This document shows, in pieces, positions 8,465 to 16,298 of a DNA stretch of 64,000 bases. Within the stretch, counting starts at the first letter, position 1. Every line of letters starts with the position of its first letter. The notes beneath the pieces are model-generated. The model saw only the letters and a program-made list of their open reading frames with translations, had not been told where the DNA came from and ran no database searches. This stretch comes from Cryobacterium arcticum. GTDB lineage: Bacteria > Actinomycetota > Actinomycetes > Actinomycetales > Microbacteriaceae. A program made the position numbers and the translations under genes. The DNA is taken from NCBI RefSeq assembly GCF_003185895.1, contig NZ_QHLY01000005.1:496001-560000 (forward strand), given 5' to 3'.

Positions 8465-8520
8465 GCCGGAATCCAAGTCTCCCCAAATGTCTAGCGCCCC
8501 ACCAGAATTCGCCCGCTTGC

Positions 8521-8578
8521 TTGACATCCACAAAAACGTTTATGTAAGCTCTCACCCACATCAACAAAAACGTTTTTG
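8521..8578 (+). promoter_or_regulatory. Promoter of the lacI gene with two LacI-type operators
   Basis: A perfect -35 TTGACA (8521-8526) is followed after 16 bp by TGTAAG (8543-8548) as -10. Operator 1, CAAAAACGTTTATG (8531-8544), lies between them. Operator 2, CAAAAACGTTTTTG (8565-8578), is a perfect 14-bp palindrome just before the ATG at 8594. The central CG with A/T flanks is typical of LacI-family sites, so the regulator probably represses itself. Confidence 0.75.
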
Positions 8579-8593
8579 GGATTGGGTTCAACG

Positions 8594-9613
8594 ATGAGCA
8601 AGCGTGTGGGTATTCGAGAGGTCGCGGCCGCGGCCGGCGTCTCCGTGACGACCGTGTCGCACTCACTCAGCGGCGGCGGACAGATCAGCGACGCTACCCG
8701 GGAACGGGTGCGGTCGGTGGCCGAAGGCCTCAACTACGCACCCAACCGGCTCGCCAGCGGACTCCGCAGCAAGCGCTCGCAGATCATCGGCTTCGTCAGC
8801 GACGAGATCTCCACCACGCCCTACGCCGGCAACGTGCTGCTCGGCGCACAGGAGGCCGCCGCCGCGAACGACCAGGTGCTCATGGTCGTCAACTCCAACC
8901 GCAACTCCCGCATCGAAGACCGCGGCATCGATGCGCTGCTGCAGCACAGCGTCGACGGCATCATCTACGCCCGCATGTACCACCAGGCCGTTAAACTGCC
9001 CGCCGCGCTGAGTGGCGTTCCCACGGTTCTGCTTGACGCCTCCAGCGACCGCACCGACCTCTCCTCGGTGGTGCCCGACGAAGAGGGTGCCGCCCTCACC
9101 GCGATGGAGCACCTGCTCGCCGCCGGCCACCGCCGCATCGGCTATCTGGGCAACATCGACGAGATCCCCGCCACCCGCGGCCGCCTGGCCGGGTACCGTG
9201 CGGCTCTGGCCGCACACGGCATTCCGTTCGACGAGTCCCTCGTCACCGTGGGCGAGTCCATGACCGCGCCGGGCCGTGACGCGGCCAGCCGGGTGCTCGC
9301 CCTGGCCGACCGGCCCACGGCGCTGTTCTGCTTCAACGACCGGATGGCCATGGGCGCCTACCAGGCCGCGCACCTGGCCGGCCTGGAGATCCCCCGCGAC
9401 CTGAGCATCGTGAGCATCGACAACTTCGAGGTGCTGGCCGACGCGCTGCTGCCCGGGCTCACCTCGATCGCCTTGCCGCACTACGAGATGGGCCGCTGGG
9501 CTATCGAGCGGCTCGCCGCTGAACTGGCCGGTGAGGCCGATTCGGCGCCGCAACAGATTCAGATGCCCTGCCCGCTCGTGCTGCGGCAGTCAGTTGGCCC
9601 GCCTCCGCGCTAA
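8594..9613 (+). CDS. LacI family regulator of the fructoside operon
   Basis: A 339-residue repressor. The HTH and hinge are at the N-terminus (VGIREVAAAAGVSVTTVSHS; LNYAPNRLASGLRSKRS), followed by a periplasmic-binding-protein-like sensor (about 65-335) with FCFNDRMAMGAYQAA and the SIDNFEVL strand. I chose ATG 8594 because the upstream TTG sits in the operator palindrome. It leads the ABC transporter/GH32/kinase genes in the same direction, separated by a hairpin at 9640-9663. The inducer is presumably a fructoside or fructose-containing sugar, inferred from the operon. Confidence 0.92.
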   Translation: MSKRVGIREVAAAAGVSVTTVSHSLSGGGQISDATRERVRSVAEGLNYAPNRLASGLRSKRSQIIGFVSDEISTTPYAGNVLLGAQEAAAANDQVLMVVNSNRNSRIEDRGIDALLQHSVDGIIYARMYHQAVKLPAALSGVPTVLLDASSDRTDLSSVVPDEEGAALTAMEHLLAAGHRRIGYLGNIDEIPATRGRLAGYRAALAAHGIPFDESLVTVGESMTAPGRDAASRVLALADRPTALFCFNDRMAMGAYQAAHLAGLEIPRDLSIVSIDNFEVLADALLPGLTSIALPHYEMGRWAIERLAAELAGEADSAPQQIQMPCPLVLRQSVGPPPR

Positions 9614-9639
9614 CGCGGCGACGAGCCAACCTCCACACT

Positions 9640-9663
9640 TCGCGACCGCTGGAACGGTCGCGA
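9640..9663 (+). terminator. Hairpin between lacI and binding-protein gene
   Basis: The arms TCGCGACCG (9640-9648) and CGGTCGCGA (9655-9663) pair over 9 bp with a 6-nt loop. There is no U-tract, so it may be a partial terminator or mRNA stabiliser, letting lacI and the transporter be expressed at different levels. Confidence 0.5.
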
Positions 9664-9717
9664 CGATCGGCGCCACTCGCCGAGACACCCCACCCAACCG
9701 ATAAAGAAGGAATGAAG

Positions 9718-11013
9718 ATGAGACACGCAAAGAAGCGCCTGATCGTTGCGAGTTTACTTGCCACGAGTCTCGTTGCCACCATGGCCGGCTGCGCGAGCGG
9801 CGGTGCCAGCGGCTCCGACGGCAAGAACGGCGAACTGACCATTTGGACCCACAACGGCGGCAACACCGAAGAGCTGGCCGCCGTGCAGGCCATCGTGGAC
9901 GGCTACAACAAGAGCCAGAGCGAGACCACGGTGAAGCTGCAGGCTTTTCCACAGGCCTCCTACAACGACTCGGTGATCGCGGCCGCCGCATCCGGCAAGC
10001 TGCCTTGCATCGTCGACATCGACGGCCCGAACGTGCCCAACTGGGCCTGGGCCAAGTACCTCACCCCGCTCGACCTCAGCGTGGACCTGGACGAGAACCT
10101 GCCCAGCACGCTGGGCATCTGGAACGGCGAGACTTACTCGGTGGGTTACTACGACGTGGCGCTGGCGATGTTCGCCCGCAAGTCGGTGCTGGCCGAGCAC
10201 GGCATCCGTGTGGCCACGATCGACGAGCCCTGGACCCAGGAGGAGTTCGGCGACGCGCTGAAAGCCCTCAAGGCCGACGGCACCTGGAAGAACCCACTCG
10301 ACATCGGCACCGGCGACGTGGGCGAGTGGTACCCCTACGCGTACTCCCCGCTGCTGCAGTCCTTCGGCGGGGACCTGATCAACCGCGACGACTTCCAGTC
10401 GGCCGACGGCGTGCTCAACGGGCCCGAAGCGCTCGAGTGGGCCGAGTGGATGCAGTCCCTCGCCACCGAGGGATACATCGCCACCAAGAGCGGCGCCGAC
10501 TCCGCCCTCGACTTCCAGAACAACGTCACCGCCATCCAGTACGGCGGCAGCTGGGCCGCGGCCAACAACGCCGCCGCGCTCGGCGACGACCTGGCCGTGA
10601 TGCCCTCCGTCGACCTCGGCGAAGGCACCAAGATCGGCGGCGGCTCCTGGCAGTGGGGCGTGACCACCGGCTGCGCCAACCCCGAGGCGGCCATGGACTA
10701 CCTCTCCTACTCGCTCTCCCCCGAGAACATCGCCGCGGTCGCGGTGGCCACCGCCACCATCCCCGCCACGGATGCCGCCGCCGCCCTGGTGCCCGGCTTC
10801 GAAGAGGGCGGCAACCTCGCCATCTTCCGCGAGTTCTCCGCCAACAGCGCGGTGCTGCGCCCCGAGACCCCGGCGTACCCGTTCATCGCGACGGAGTTCA
10901 CCAAGGCCACGCAGGACATCATCAACGGCGGCGACCCGCAAGACACCCTCGACGCGGCGGTCGCGGCCATCGACGCGAACATCAAGTCCAACGGCGGTTA
11001 CACGCAGAAGTAG
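9718..11013 (+). CDS. ABC sugar transporter, extracellular binding lipoprotein
   Basis: About 431 residues from ATG 9718, chosen over 9712 because the GAAGGA ribosome site (9705-9710) is correctly spaced only from 9718. The signal peptide runs to a lipobox (LVATMAGC), so it is a membrane-anchored lipoprotein. The mature part has the family-1 binding-protein pattern: GELTIWTHNGGNTEEL start, YYDVALAMFARKSVL hinge strand, YGGSWAAANNAAALG and a C-terminal helical region. It delivers an oligosaccharide to the two permeases downstream. A strong hairpin (11020-11063) follows, probably keeping its mRNA more abundant than that of the permeases. Confidence 0.92.
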   Translation: MRHAKKRLIVASLLATSLVATMAGCASGGASGSDGKNGELTIWTHNGGNTEELAAVQAIVDGYNKSQSETTVKLQAFPQASYNDSVIAAAASGKLPCIVDIDGPNVPNWAWAKYLTPLDLSVDLDENLPSTLGIWNGETYSVGYYDVALAMFARKSVLAEHGIRVATIDEPWTQEEFGDALKALKADGTWKNPLDIGTGDVGEWYPYAYSPLLQSFGGDLINRDDFQSADGVLNGPEALEWAEWMQSLATEGYIATKSGADSALDFQNNVTAIQYGGSWAAANNAAALGDDLAVMPSVDLGEGTKIGGGSWQWGVTTGCANPEAAMDYLSYSLSPENIAAVAVATATIPATDAAAALVPGFEEGGNLAIFREFSANSAVLRPETPAYPFIATEFTKATQDIINGGDPQDTLDAAVAAIDANIKSNGGYTQK

Positions 11014-11019
11014 TCGACC

Positions 11020-11063
11020 GCGGGGGTGCGGCTCAATGCCTCAATTGACAGCCGCACCCCCGC
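11020..11063 (+). terminator. Intercistronic hairpin, binding protein / permease
   Basis: GCGGGGGTGCGGCT (11020-11033) pairs perfectly with AGCCGCACCCCCGC (11050-11063), a 14-bp stem with a 16-nt loop. There is no U-tract. Hairpins at this position are known to stabilise the upstream binding-protein mRNA and attenuate downstream genes. Confidence 0.65.
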
Positions 11064-11083
11064 CCTCGCTCAGGGAGACTCTC

Positions 11084-12037
11084 ATGACCACCACGATCGA
11101 ACGACCCCCGGCGGTTCCTGCCGCCGGCGGCCCGGCCCGGCCCATCCGCCGCAAACGGGACCGCACCAGCAAGACCGAAAACCTGGCCGGGCTGGCCATG
11201 CTCACGCCCGCCGTGCTGCTGCTGGCCCTGTTCATCTTCGTCCCGGCGATCCTCGCGTTCGGGCTCGCCTTCACCAACGCCCGGCTCATCTCGCCCTACC
11301 CGGCGGTGTTCGTGGGCCTCGACAACTTCGTGCGGCTGTTCGCGGATGCCGCGTTCTTCCGCGCACTGCTCAACGTCGCCTACTTCGCCGTGGTCGTTGT
11401 GCCGCTGCAGGCCGGCCTCGCCCTGGTGATGGCCATCCTGGTGAACAAGAAGGTGCGCGGCACCACGTTCTTCCGCACCGTCTACTTCCTGCCGGTCGTC
11501 ACCTCCATGGTGGTCGTCTCGCTGCTCTGGCTGTTCATGTACCGGCAGGACGGCTTGATCAACGTCATCATCGACCGGGTCACCTTCGGCCTGGTCACCG
11601 GGCCGGACTGGCTCAACGACACCGCCACCTCGATGCCGGCGATCATCCTGATGTCGGTCTGGCAGGGCGTGGGCTTCCACATGATCATCTGGCTCTCCGG
11701 GCTGCAGACGATTCCCGCCGACCTCTACGAAGCGGCCGACCTCGACGGCGTCACTGCCTGGCAGCGGTTCCGCTACATCACCTGGCCGGGCCTCTCGGCC
11801 ACGCGCAGCCTGATCCTGGTGACCATCACCATCCAGGCGCTCAGCCTGTTCACCCAGATCAGCGTGATGACCCAGGGCGGTCCGCTCAACTCCACCACCA
11901 CGGTGGTCTACGAAGCCGTCGAGTCCGGCTTCGCCCAGCAGGAGACCGGCTACGCCTCGGCGATCTCCCTCGTGTTCTTCGTCATCGTGCTGCTGATCTC
12001 GGTCGTGCAGCGCTTCCTCAGCAGAGAGAAGGCCTGA
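11084..12037 (+). CDS. ABC sugar transporter permease (MalF-type)
   Basis: 317 residues from ATG 11084 (ribosome site GGGAGA); a larger upstream extension of the frame overlaps the binding-protein gene and is not used. Six or so membrane helices begin at MLTPAVLLLALFIFVPAILA. The cytoplasmic EAA loop that contacts the ATPase reads EAADLDGVTAWQRFRYITWPG. It pairs with the permease at 12040. No ATPase gene is in the operon, as is common for CUT1 systems served by a shared MsmK-like ATPase. Confidence 0.93.
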   Translation: MTTTIERPPAVPAAGGPARPIRRKRDRTSKTENLAGLAMLTPAVLLLALFIFVPAILAFGLAFTNARLISPYPAVFVGLDNFVRLFADAAFFRALLNVAYFAVVVVPLQAGLALVMAILVNKKVRGTTFFRTVYFLPVVTSMVVVSLLWLFMYRQDGLINVIIDRVTFGLVTGPDWLNDTATSMPAIILMSVWQGVGFHMIIWLSGLQTIPADLYEAADLDGVTAWQRFRYITWPGLSATRSLILVTITIQALSLFTQISVMTQGGPLNSTTTVVYEAVESGFAQQETGYASAISLVFFVIVLLISVVQRFLSREKA

Positions 12038-12039
12038 TC

Positions 12040-12990
12040 ATGGCGATCTCCAATGTGGCCATCGCCGAAGTGGCCCCGGCATCCGCCCCGCACGTGGTGC
12101 TGGGCCGCAAGACGGCCAAGAAGAAGCGCGTGATCGGCGTCGGCGGCTGGATCCTCCGCATCGGCCTGACCGTGCTGTTCCTCTTCCCGATCCTGTTCAT
12201 GTTCGTGTCGTCGCTCAAGCCCGACCAGCAGATCTTCGGTGACCTGTCGTCGATCGCGGCGTTCCTGCCCATCGGCAACATCTCGATGGACAACTACGCT
12301 GCCGTGTTCGACCGGGTGCCCGCCGCCCGGTTCCTGGTCAACTCGATCGGCATCTCGGCGATCACCGTGGCCGCCGGCATCCTGGTGAACAGCCTGGCCG
12401 CGTTCGCGCTCAGCCGGATGCGGGTGCGCGGCAAGACCATCATCCTCACCCTGATCATCGCCACCCTGATCGTGCCGTTCGAGACCCTCGCGCTGCCCCT
12501 GGTGTGGTGGGTGAACCAGCTGCCCTCGTTCGAGCTGACCGAGTTCGGCTTCATGTTCACCAAGGGCTGGATCGACACCTACCAGGTGCAAATCATCCCG
12601 TTCGTGGCCAACGCCTTCTCGATCTACCTGTTCCACCAGTACTTCGAGTCGATCCCCAAGGAACTCGACGAGGCCGCCCGCATGGACGGCGCCGGCTGGT
12701 TCCGCATCTACCGGCAGGTGGTGATGCCGCTCTCCGGCCCCGCCATCGCCACCGTCGCCATCCTCACCTTCCTGCCCGCCTGGAACTCCTACCTCTGGCC
12801 ACTCATGGTGGTGCAAACCGAGGAGCTGCGCCCGGTGATGGTGGGCGTGCAGTACTTCTTCCAGCTCAACGTCTCCTGGGGCGAGGTGATGGCGTACTCC
12901 ACGCTGATCACCCTGCCCGTGGTGGCCCTGTTCATCGCGTTCCAACGCTCATTCGTCAACAGCATCGCGTCCAGCGGTGTGAAAGGTTAG
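12040..12990 (+). CDS. ABC sugar transporter permease (MalG-type)
   Basis: 316 residues starting two bases after the previous stop, so translation is probably coupled. It has a long N-terminal tail, then helices starting at ILRIGLTVLFLFPILFMFVS. The EAA loop is EAARMDGAGWFRIYRQVVMPL. The C-terminus ends SIASSGVKG, the usual GxxKG ending of MalG-type permeases. It forms the inner-membrane channel together with the 11084 product. Confidence 0.93.
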   Translation: MAISNVAIAEVAPASAPHVVLGRKTAKKKRVIGVGGWILRIGLTVLFLFPILFMFVSSLKPDQQIFGDLSSIAAFLPIGNISMDNYAAVFDRVPAARFLVNSIGISAITVAAGILVNSLAAFALSRMRVRGKTIILTLIIATLIVPFETLALPLVWWVNQLPSFELTEFGFMFTKGWIDTYQVQIIPFVANAFSIYLFHQYFESIPKELDEAARMDGAGWFRIYRQVVMPLSGPAIATVAILTFLPAWNSYLWPLMVVQTEELRPVMVGVQYFFQLNVSWGEVMAYSTLITLPVVALFIAFQRSFVNSIASSGVKG

Positions 12991-12998
12991 GCCCGGTT

Positions 12999-13997
12999 AT
13001 GTCGCTCCAACTGCCCGATAAGTGGATCTGGGACTCCTGGTACGTGCAGGTCGACGGCGTCACACACGCCTTCTACCTGCACGCCAGCAAGGCCCTGGGT
13101 GACCCCGACCGTCGGCACCGGCATCCCATCGTGGGCCACGCCGTCAGCACCGACCTGGTGTCGTGGACGGTCGTGCAAGACGCGATCATCATCTCGGATG
13201 CGCCCGCCTTCGATGACGGCACCACCTGGACCGGCTCGGTGGTGCGGGACGACGACGGCCTCTGGTGGATGTTCTACACCGGCACCTCCCGCGCCGAGAA
13301 CACGATGGTGCAGCGGGTGGGCGCGGCCACCTCGGCCGACCTGCTCACCTGGACCAAGGTGTCGACCGAGCCGCTCGTGGAGGCTGACCCCGCGTACTAC
13401 GAGAAGCTCGACCTGTCGATCTGGCACGACGAGGCCTGGCGCGACCCGTGGGTGTTCCGGTTCCCCGGCGAGAGCACCTGGCACATGCTGATCACGGCCC
13501 GCGCTGCCACCGGCGACCCGCTCGTGCGCGGCGTGCTCGGCCACGCCACCAGCGACAACCTGCGTGAGTGGACCGTGCAACCGCCGCTCAGCCAACCCGG
13601 CCAGGGCTTCGGCCAGCTCGAGGTCTTCCAGTTCGAGATCGTGGACGGCGTGCCGGTGTTGTTGTTCTGCTGCGGCGTCTCCGAGCTCTCCCCCGAACGC
13701 AAGGCGGCCGGCGAGGCGGGCGGCGTGTACAGCGTGCCGGTGGATGCGCGGCTTGAGCAGGTGGACTTCACCGGTGCGGTGCTGTTCGACCGCACCGACC
13801 TCTACGCCTCCCGGTTGTTGCGGGATGCGGACGGCGGCTGGGTGCTGCTCGGGTTCATCAACATCGTCGACGGCGAGTTCGTCGGCACGCTGAGCGACCC
13901 GATCCCGGTCACGGCCGATCCGGTGCGGGGGCTGGTGCACCGGGTGGGTGCCTCCGGGGTGGCGGCCGACGACGCTTTCGCCGCAGCGGCGCTGTGA
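12999..13997 (+). CDS. GH32-like (clan GH-J) fructosidase
   Basis: 332 residues of five-blade beta-propeller type. The N-terminal nucleophile region reads WIWDSWYVQ, with D in the place of the WMNDPN motif of GH32. The RDP transition-state motif is present (AWRDPWVF), and the acid/base region is QLEVFQFEIVDG, where the usual EC is EV. The C-terminal beta-sandwich of classical GH32 enzymes is missing. There is no signal peptide, so it should hydrolyse the imported sugar in the cytoplasm. The overlapping PfkB kinase gene supports release of fructose. GH43 or GH68 relationship cannot be excluded. Confidence 0.78.
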   Translation: MSLQLPDKWIWDSWYVQVDGVTHAFYLHASKALGDPDRRHRHPIVGHAVSTDLVSWTVVQDAIIISDAPAFDDGTTWTGSVVRDDDGLWWMFYTGTSRAENTMVQRVGAATSADLLTWTKVSTEPLVEADPAYYEKLDLSIWHDEAWRDPWVFRFPGESTWHMLITARAATGDPLVRGVLGHATSDNLREWTVQPPLSQPGQGFGQLEVFQFEIVDGVPVLLFCCGVSELSPERKAAGEAGGVYSVPVDARLEQVDFTGAVLFDRTDLYASRLLRDADGGWVLLGFINIVDGEFVGTLSDPIPVTADPVRGLVHRVGASGVAADDAFAAAAL

Positions 13998-14932
13998 CCG
14001 GGGTCGACCGGGCCGCGCGCCAGGTGCTCGTAGTGGGCGAAGCCCTGGTTGACCTCGTGCAGCGGGCCGACGGCTCCCGGCACGAGGCGCCCGGCGGCAG
14101 CCCGGCCAACGTGGCGCTGACGCTGGGGCGGCTGGGCCGGCATCCGCAGCTGCTCACCAGCCTGGGCGACGACGACCGCGGCCGTGCGGTGCTCGGTTGG
14201 CTGGAGGGGTCGGGCGTGCGCGTCACCGGCGTGGGTGCTGACCGCACCTCCACGGCCATGGCGGTGCTCGATGCGACCGGCGCCGCCACTTACGAGTTCG
14301 ACCTGGCCTGGGAGGTGGACGTAACGCTGGCCGGCCCGGCCGATGTGCTGCACGTCGGGTCGATCGCCGCGGTCATCGAGCCAGGGGCATCGGCCGTGCT
14401 TCGCCTGGTCGAAGAGCGACGCGACAACGCCACCATCACCTTCGACCCCAACATCCGCCCCGCCCTGATCGACGATGCCGGCGCCGCTCGGGCCCGGGTG
14501 GAGCAGCTGGTGGGCCTCGCCGATGTGGTGAAGGTGAGCGATGAAGATCTGCGCTGGGTGCGGCCCGACCAGAGCCTGAGCGAGGCCGCGGCCGACTGGT
14601 TGGCACTGGGCCCGGCCGCAGTGGTGGTCACCCTCGGCGGGGAGGGCGCGTTCGCGCTCACGGCTGCGGGCCGGGTCTCGATCCTGGCCCCGCTGGTGAC
14701 CGTGGTCGACACCGTCGGCGCCGGCGACACCTTCATGGGTGCGCTGATCGACGGGCTGATCGACGCGGATGTCGTCGGTGCCGATCGCCGAGCGGCCTTG
14801 CGCGAGTTGCCCCTCGGTGTGCTCGAGCGCATCATGCGCCGAAGCGCCGACGCGGCGGCGATCACGGTCTCCCGCCCAGGCGCCGACCCGCCCACGCGAG
14901 CCGAGCTCGCCGCGGCTGCCGCCGCCGCCTAG
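13994..14932 (+). CDS. PfkB family carbohydrate kinase, probable fructokinase
   Basis: 312 residues from GTG 13994, overlapping the GH32 stop (GTGA). Family signatures are PGGSPANVALTLGRLG near residues 36-51 and the catalytic/anion-hole motif DTVGAGDTFMGAL near 238-250, with the base Asp of GAGD. It would phosphorylate fructose released by the upstream hydrolase. Ribokinase or 2-keto-3-deoxygluconate kinase cannot be excluded by sequence alone; the operon favours fructokinase. The tail is Ala-rich. Confidence 0.85.
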   Translation: MTGVDRAARQVLVVGEALVDLVQRADGSRHEAPGGSPANVALTLGRLGRHPQLLTSLGDDDRGRAVLGWLEGSGVRVTGVGADRTSTAMAVLDATGAATYEFDLAWEVDVTLAGPADVLHVGSIAAVIEPGASAVLRLVEERRDNATITFDPNIRPALIDDAGAARARVEQLVGLADVVKVSDEDLRWVRPDQSLSEAAADWLALGPAAVVVTLGGEGAFALTAAGRVSILAPLVTVVDTVGAGDTFMGALIDGLIDADVVGADRRAALRELPLGVLERIMRRSADAAAITVSRPGADPPTRAELAAAAAAA

Positions 14933-14944
14933 AACACGCACTCG

Positions 14945-15006
14945 CCGCACCTCGTATGGCCGAATGAGCCCGCTATAGCGGGCTCATTCGACCGCACGGG
15001 GTGCGG
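14945..15006. repeat. Palindromic element with CCCGCTATAGCGGG core, copy 1
   Basis: Inner arms CGAATGAGCCCGC (14961-14973) and GCGGGCTCATTCG (14978-14990) flank TATA, making a 30-bp perfect palindrome. Outer arms CCGCACCTCGT (14945-14955) and ACGGGGTGCGG (14996-15006) pair with one mismatch. A second copy with the same core and outer arms lies at 16146-16206. It probably also works as terminator of the fructoside operon. Confidence 0.75.
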
Positions 15007-15042
15007 TGACGAGGCAGGAAGCGGCTTTAGATCACCGAGAAG

Positions 15043-15158
15043 CCAGTTGAGGCCAGTTGCGAGCGACCCAACTGCCCCGAATTGTCCTCTCGCGGTTGGG
15101 CGCCATCGCGAGAAGTCAGTTGGTGCCCAGCACGGCCCCGGGAGCGGGCCTCAACTGG
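15043..15158. repeat. Structured 116-bp intergenic element with 12-bp terminal inverted repeats
   Basis: CCAGTTGAGGCC (15043-15054) and GGCCTCAACTGG (15147-15158) are perfect inverted repeats. Between them are further complementary pieces, such as CCCAACTGC against CGGTTGGGC and CTCTCGCG against CGCGAGAAG. It has no ORF that looks real. It could be a small non-autonomous element or a structured leader; the rest of the 14933-15342 gap contains only the copy-1 palindrome and the carbonic anhydrase leader. Confidence 0.45.
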
Positions 15159-15342
15159 CCACTCGCCACGCGACAGCGCGCATCCGCGGTCGCGCACAGT
15201 GGCCGCGGCCGGACCGAAGGTCCTACTCCAGCGGCGGTAGGCGCATCGCGCCCAGAGGATGATTCGGGAAGGCGGCCCTCGTTGGAGGGTGGTCACGCCG
15301 CATGTTCGGTGCGGCGTCGTCTAGGCAGTTCTAGGAGTTCCC

Positions 15343-16131
15343 ATGTCCGCACGTACCTGGCTCATCACCTCAGCTCTCACGGTGGCCGCCGTCACCCTTG
15401 TCGGCTGCGCACAGGCCGCCCCCGAGCCGAGCGCGACCCCGGCGGCGGAGCCGGCGCACTGGTCGTACGACGGCGACACCGGGCCGGCGTCGTGGGGCGA
15501 CGTGGACGCCAGCTTCGAGACCTGCGCCGCGGGAACCGACCAGTCCCCGATCGACTTGCCGGCCACCGTGCGCGCGCCGAGCACCGGCATCCAGTTGAGC
15601 GCGGAGGACGCGGAGGGTGACGTGTTCGACACCGGGCACGCGGTGGAGTTCGAGTCCGACGGGGAGGGTGAGACCCTCACCTTCGGCGATGACGAGTACA
15701 GCCTGCAGCAGATGCACGCGCACGTGCCGTCGGAGCACACCGTGAACGGCCAGCCGGCCGCCGCCGAGCTGCACCTGGTGAACGCGGATGCCGACGGCAA
15801 GCTGCTGGTAGTCGGCATCCTGGTTGCGGAGGGCGAAGCATCCGAGGCGATGGCACCGTTCATCGAGGAGGCCACACATGTGACCGACGAAGAAGACGTG
15901 ACGCTGGATGTCTCGGCTGTGCTGCCGGCATCACTGGAGAACTACGAGTACTCGGGGAGCCTGACCACGCCGCCGTGCACCGAGGACGTGCAGTGGGTGG
16001 TGCTGAGCACGCCGATCACGATGTCGGCGGAGCAGATCGGCACGTTGGAAGGAGCACACAGCCACAATGCCCGGCCGACGCAGCCGCTCGGGGATCGGGT
16101 GGTTGTGGGCGGGACCGGGGAGCTGGGATAG
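15343..16131 (+). CDS. Alpha-carbonic anhydrase, lipoprotein
   Basis: 262 residues from ATG 15343 (ribosome site TAGGAG). A signal peptide ends in the lipobox LVGC (Cys22), so the enzyme is exported and membrane-anchored. The alpha-CA fold is clear: HWSYDGDTGPASWG at the start, QSPIDLP (67-73), zinc ligands H125 and H127 in QMHAHVPSEH, H144 in AELHLVN, gatekeeper E131 and the SLTTPPCTEDVQW motif. Cys61 and the Cys of TTPPC probably form the family disulfide. It interconverts CO2 and bicarbonate outside the membrane. It stands alone, flanked by two palindromic elements, next to the rhodopsin gene. Confidence 0.93.
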   Translation: MSARTWLITSALTVAAVTLVGCAQAAPEPSATPAAEPAHWSYDGDTGPASWGDVDASFETCAAGTDQSPIDLPATVRAPSTGIQLSAEDAEGDVFDTGHAVEFESDGEGETLTFGDDEYSLQQMHAHVPSEHTVNGQPAAAELHLVNADADGKLLVVGILVAEGEASEAMAPFIEEATHVTDEEDVTLDVSAVLPASLENYEYSGSLTTPPCTEDVQWVVLSTPITMSAEQIGTLEGAHSHNARPTQPLGDRVVVGGTGELG

Positions 16132-16145
16132 CGAACCCGCTTGAG

Positions 16146-16206
16146 CGCACCCCCTGTAGCTGGCCGCGCCCGCTATAGCGGGCGCGGCCAGCTGTACGGG
16201 GTGCGG
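16146..16206. repeat. Palindromic element with CCCGCTATAGCGGG core, copy 2
   Basis: The arms AGCTGGCCGCGCCCGC (16158-16173) and GCGGGCGCGGCCAGCT (16178-16193) around TATA form a 36-bp perfect palindrome. Outer GCGCACCCC (16146-16154) pairs with GGGGTGCGG (16198-16206) apart from the end base. It has the same plan as 14945-15006 with different inner arms, and probably terminates the carbonic anhydrase gene. Confidence 0.75.
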
Positions 16207-16298
16207 CCAACCGTTGGGGGGGGTGCGGTCGCGGCGGGTCTCGGAAGACCCGACCACGAACCGAGGAACCTCGCGTACCCACCGCTGCCAGCGATGAC

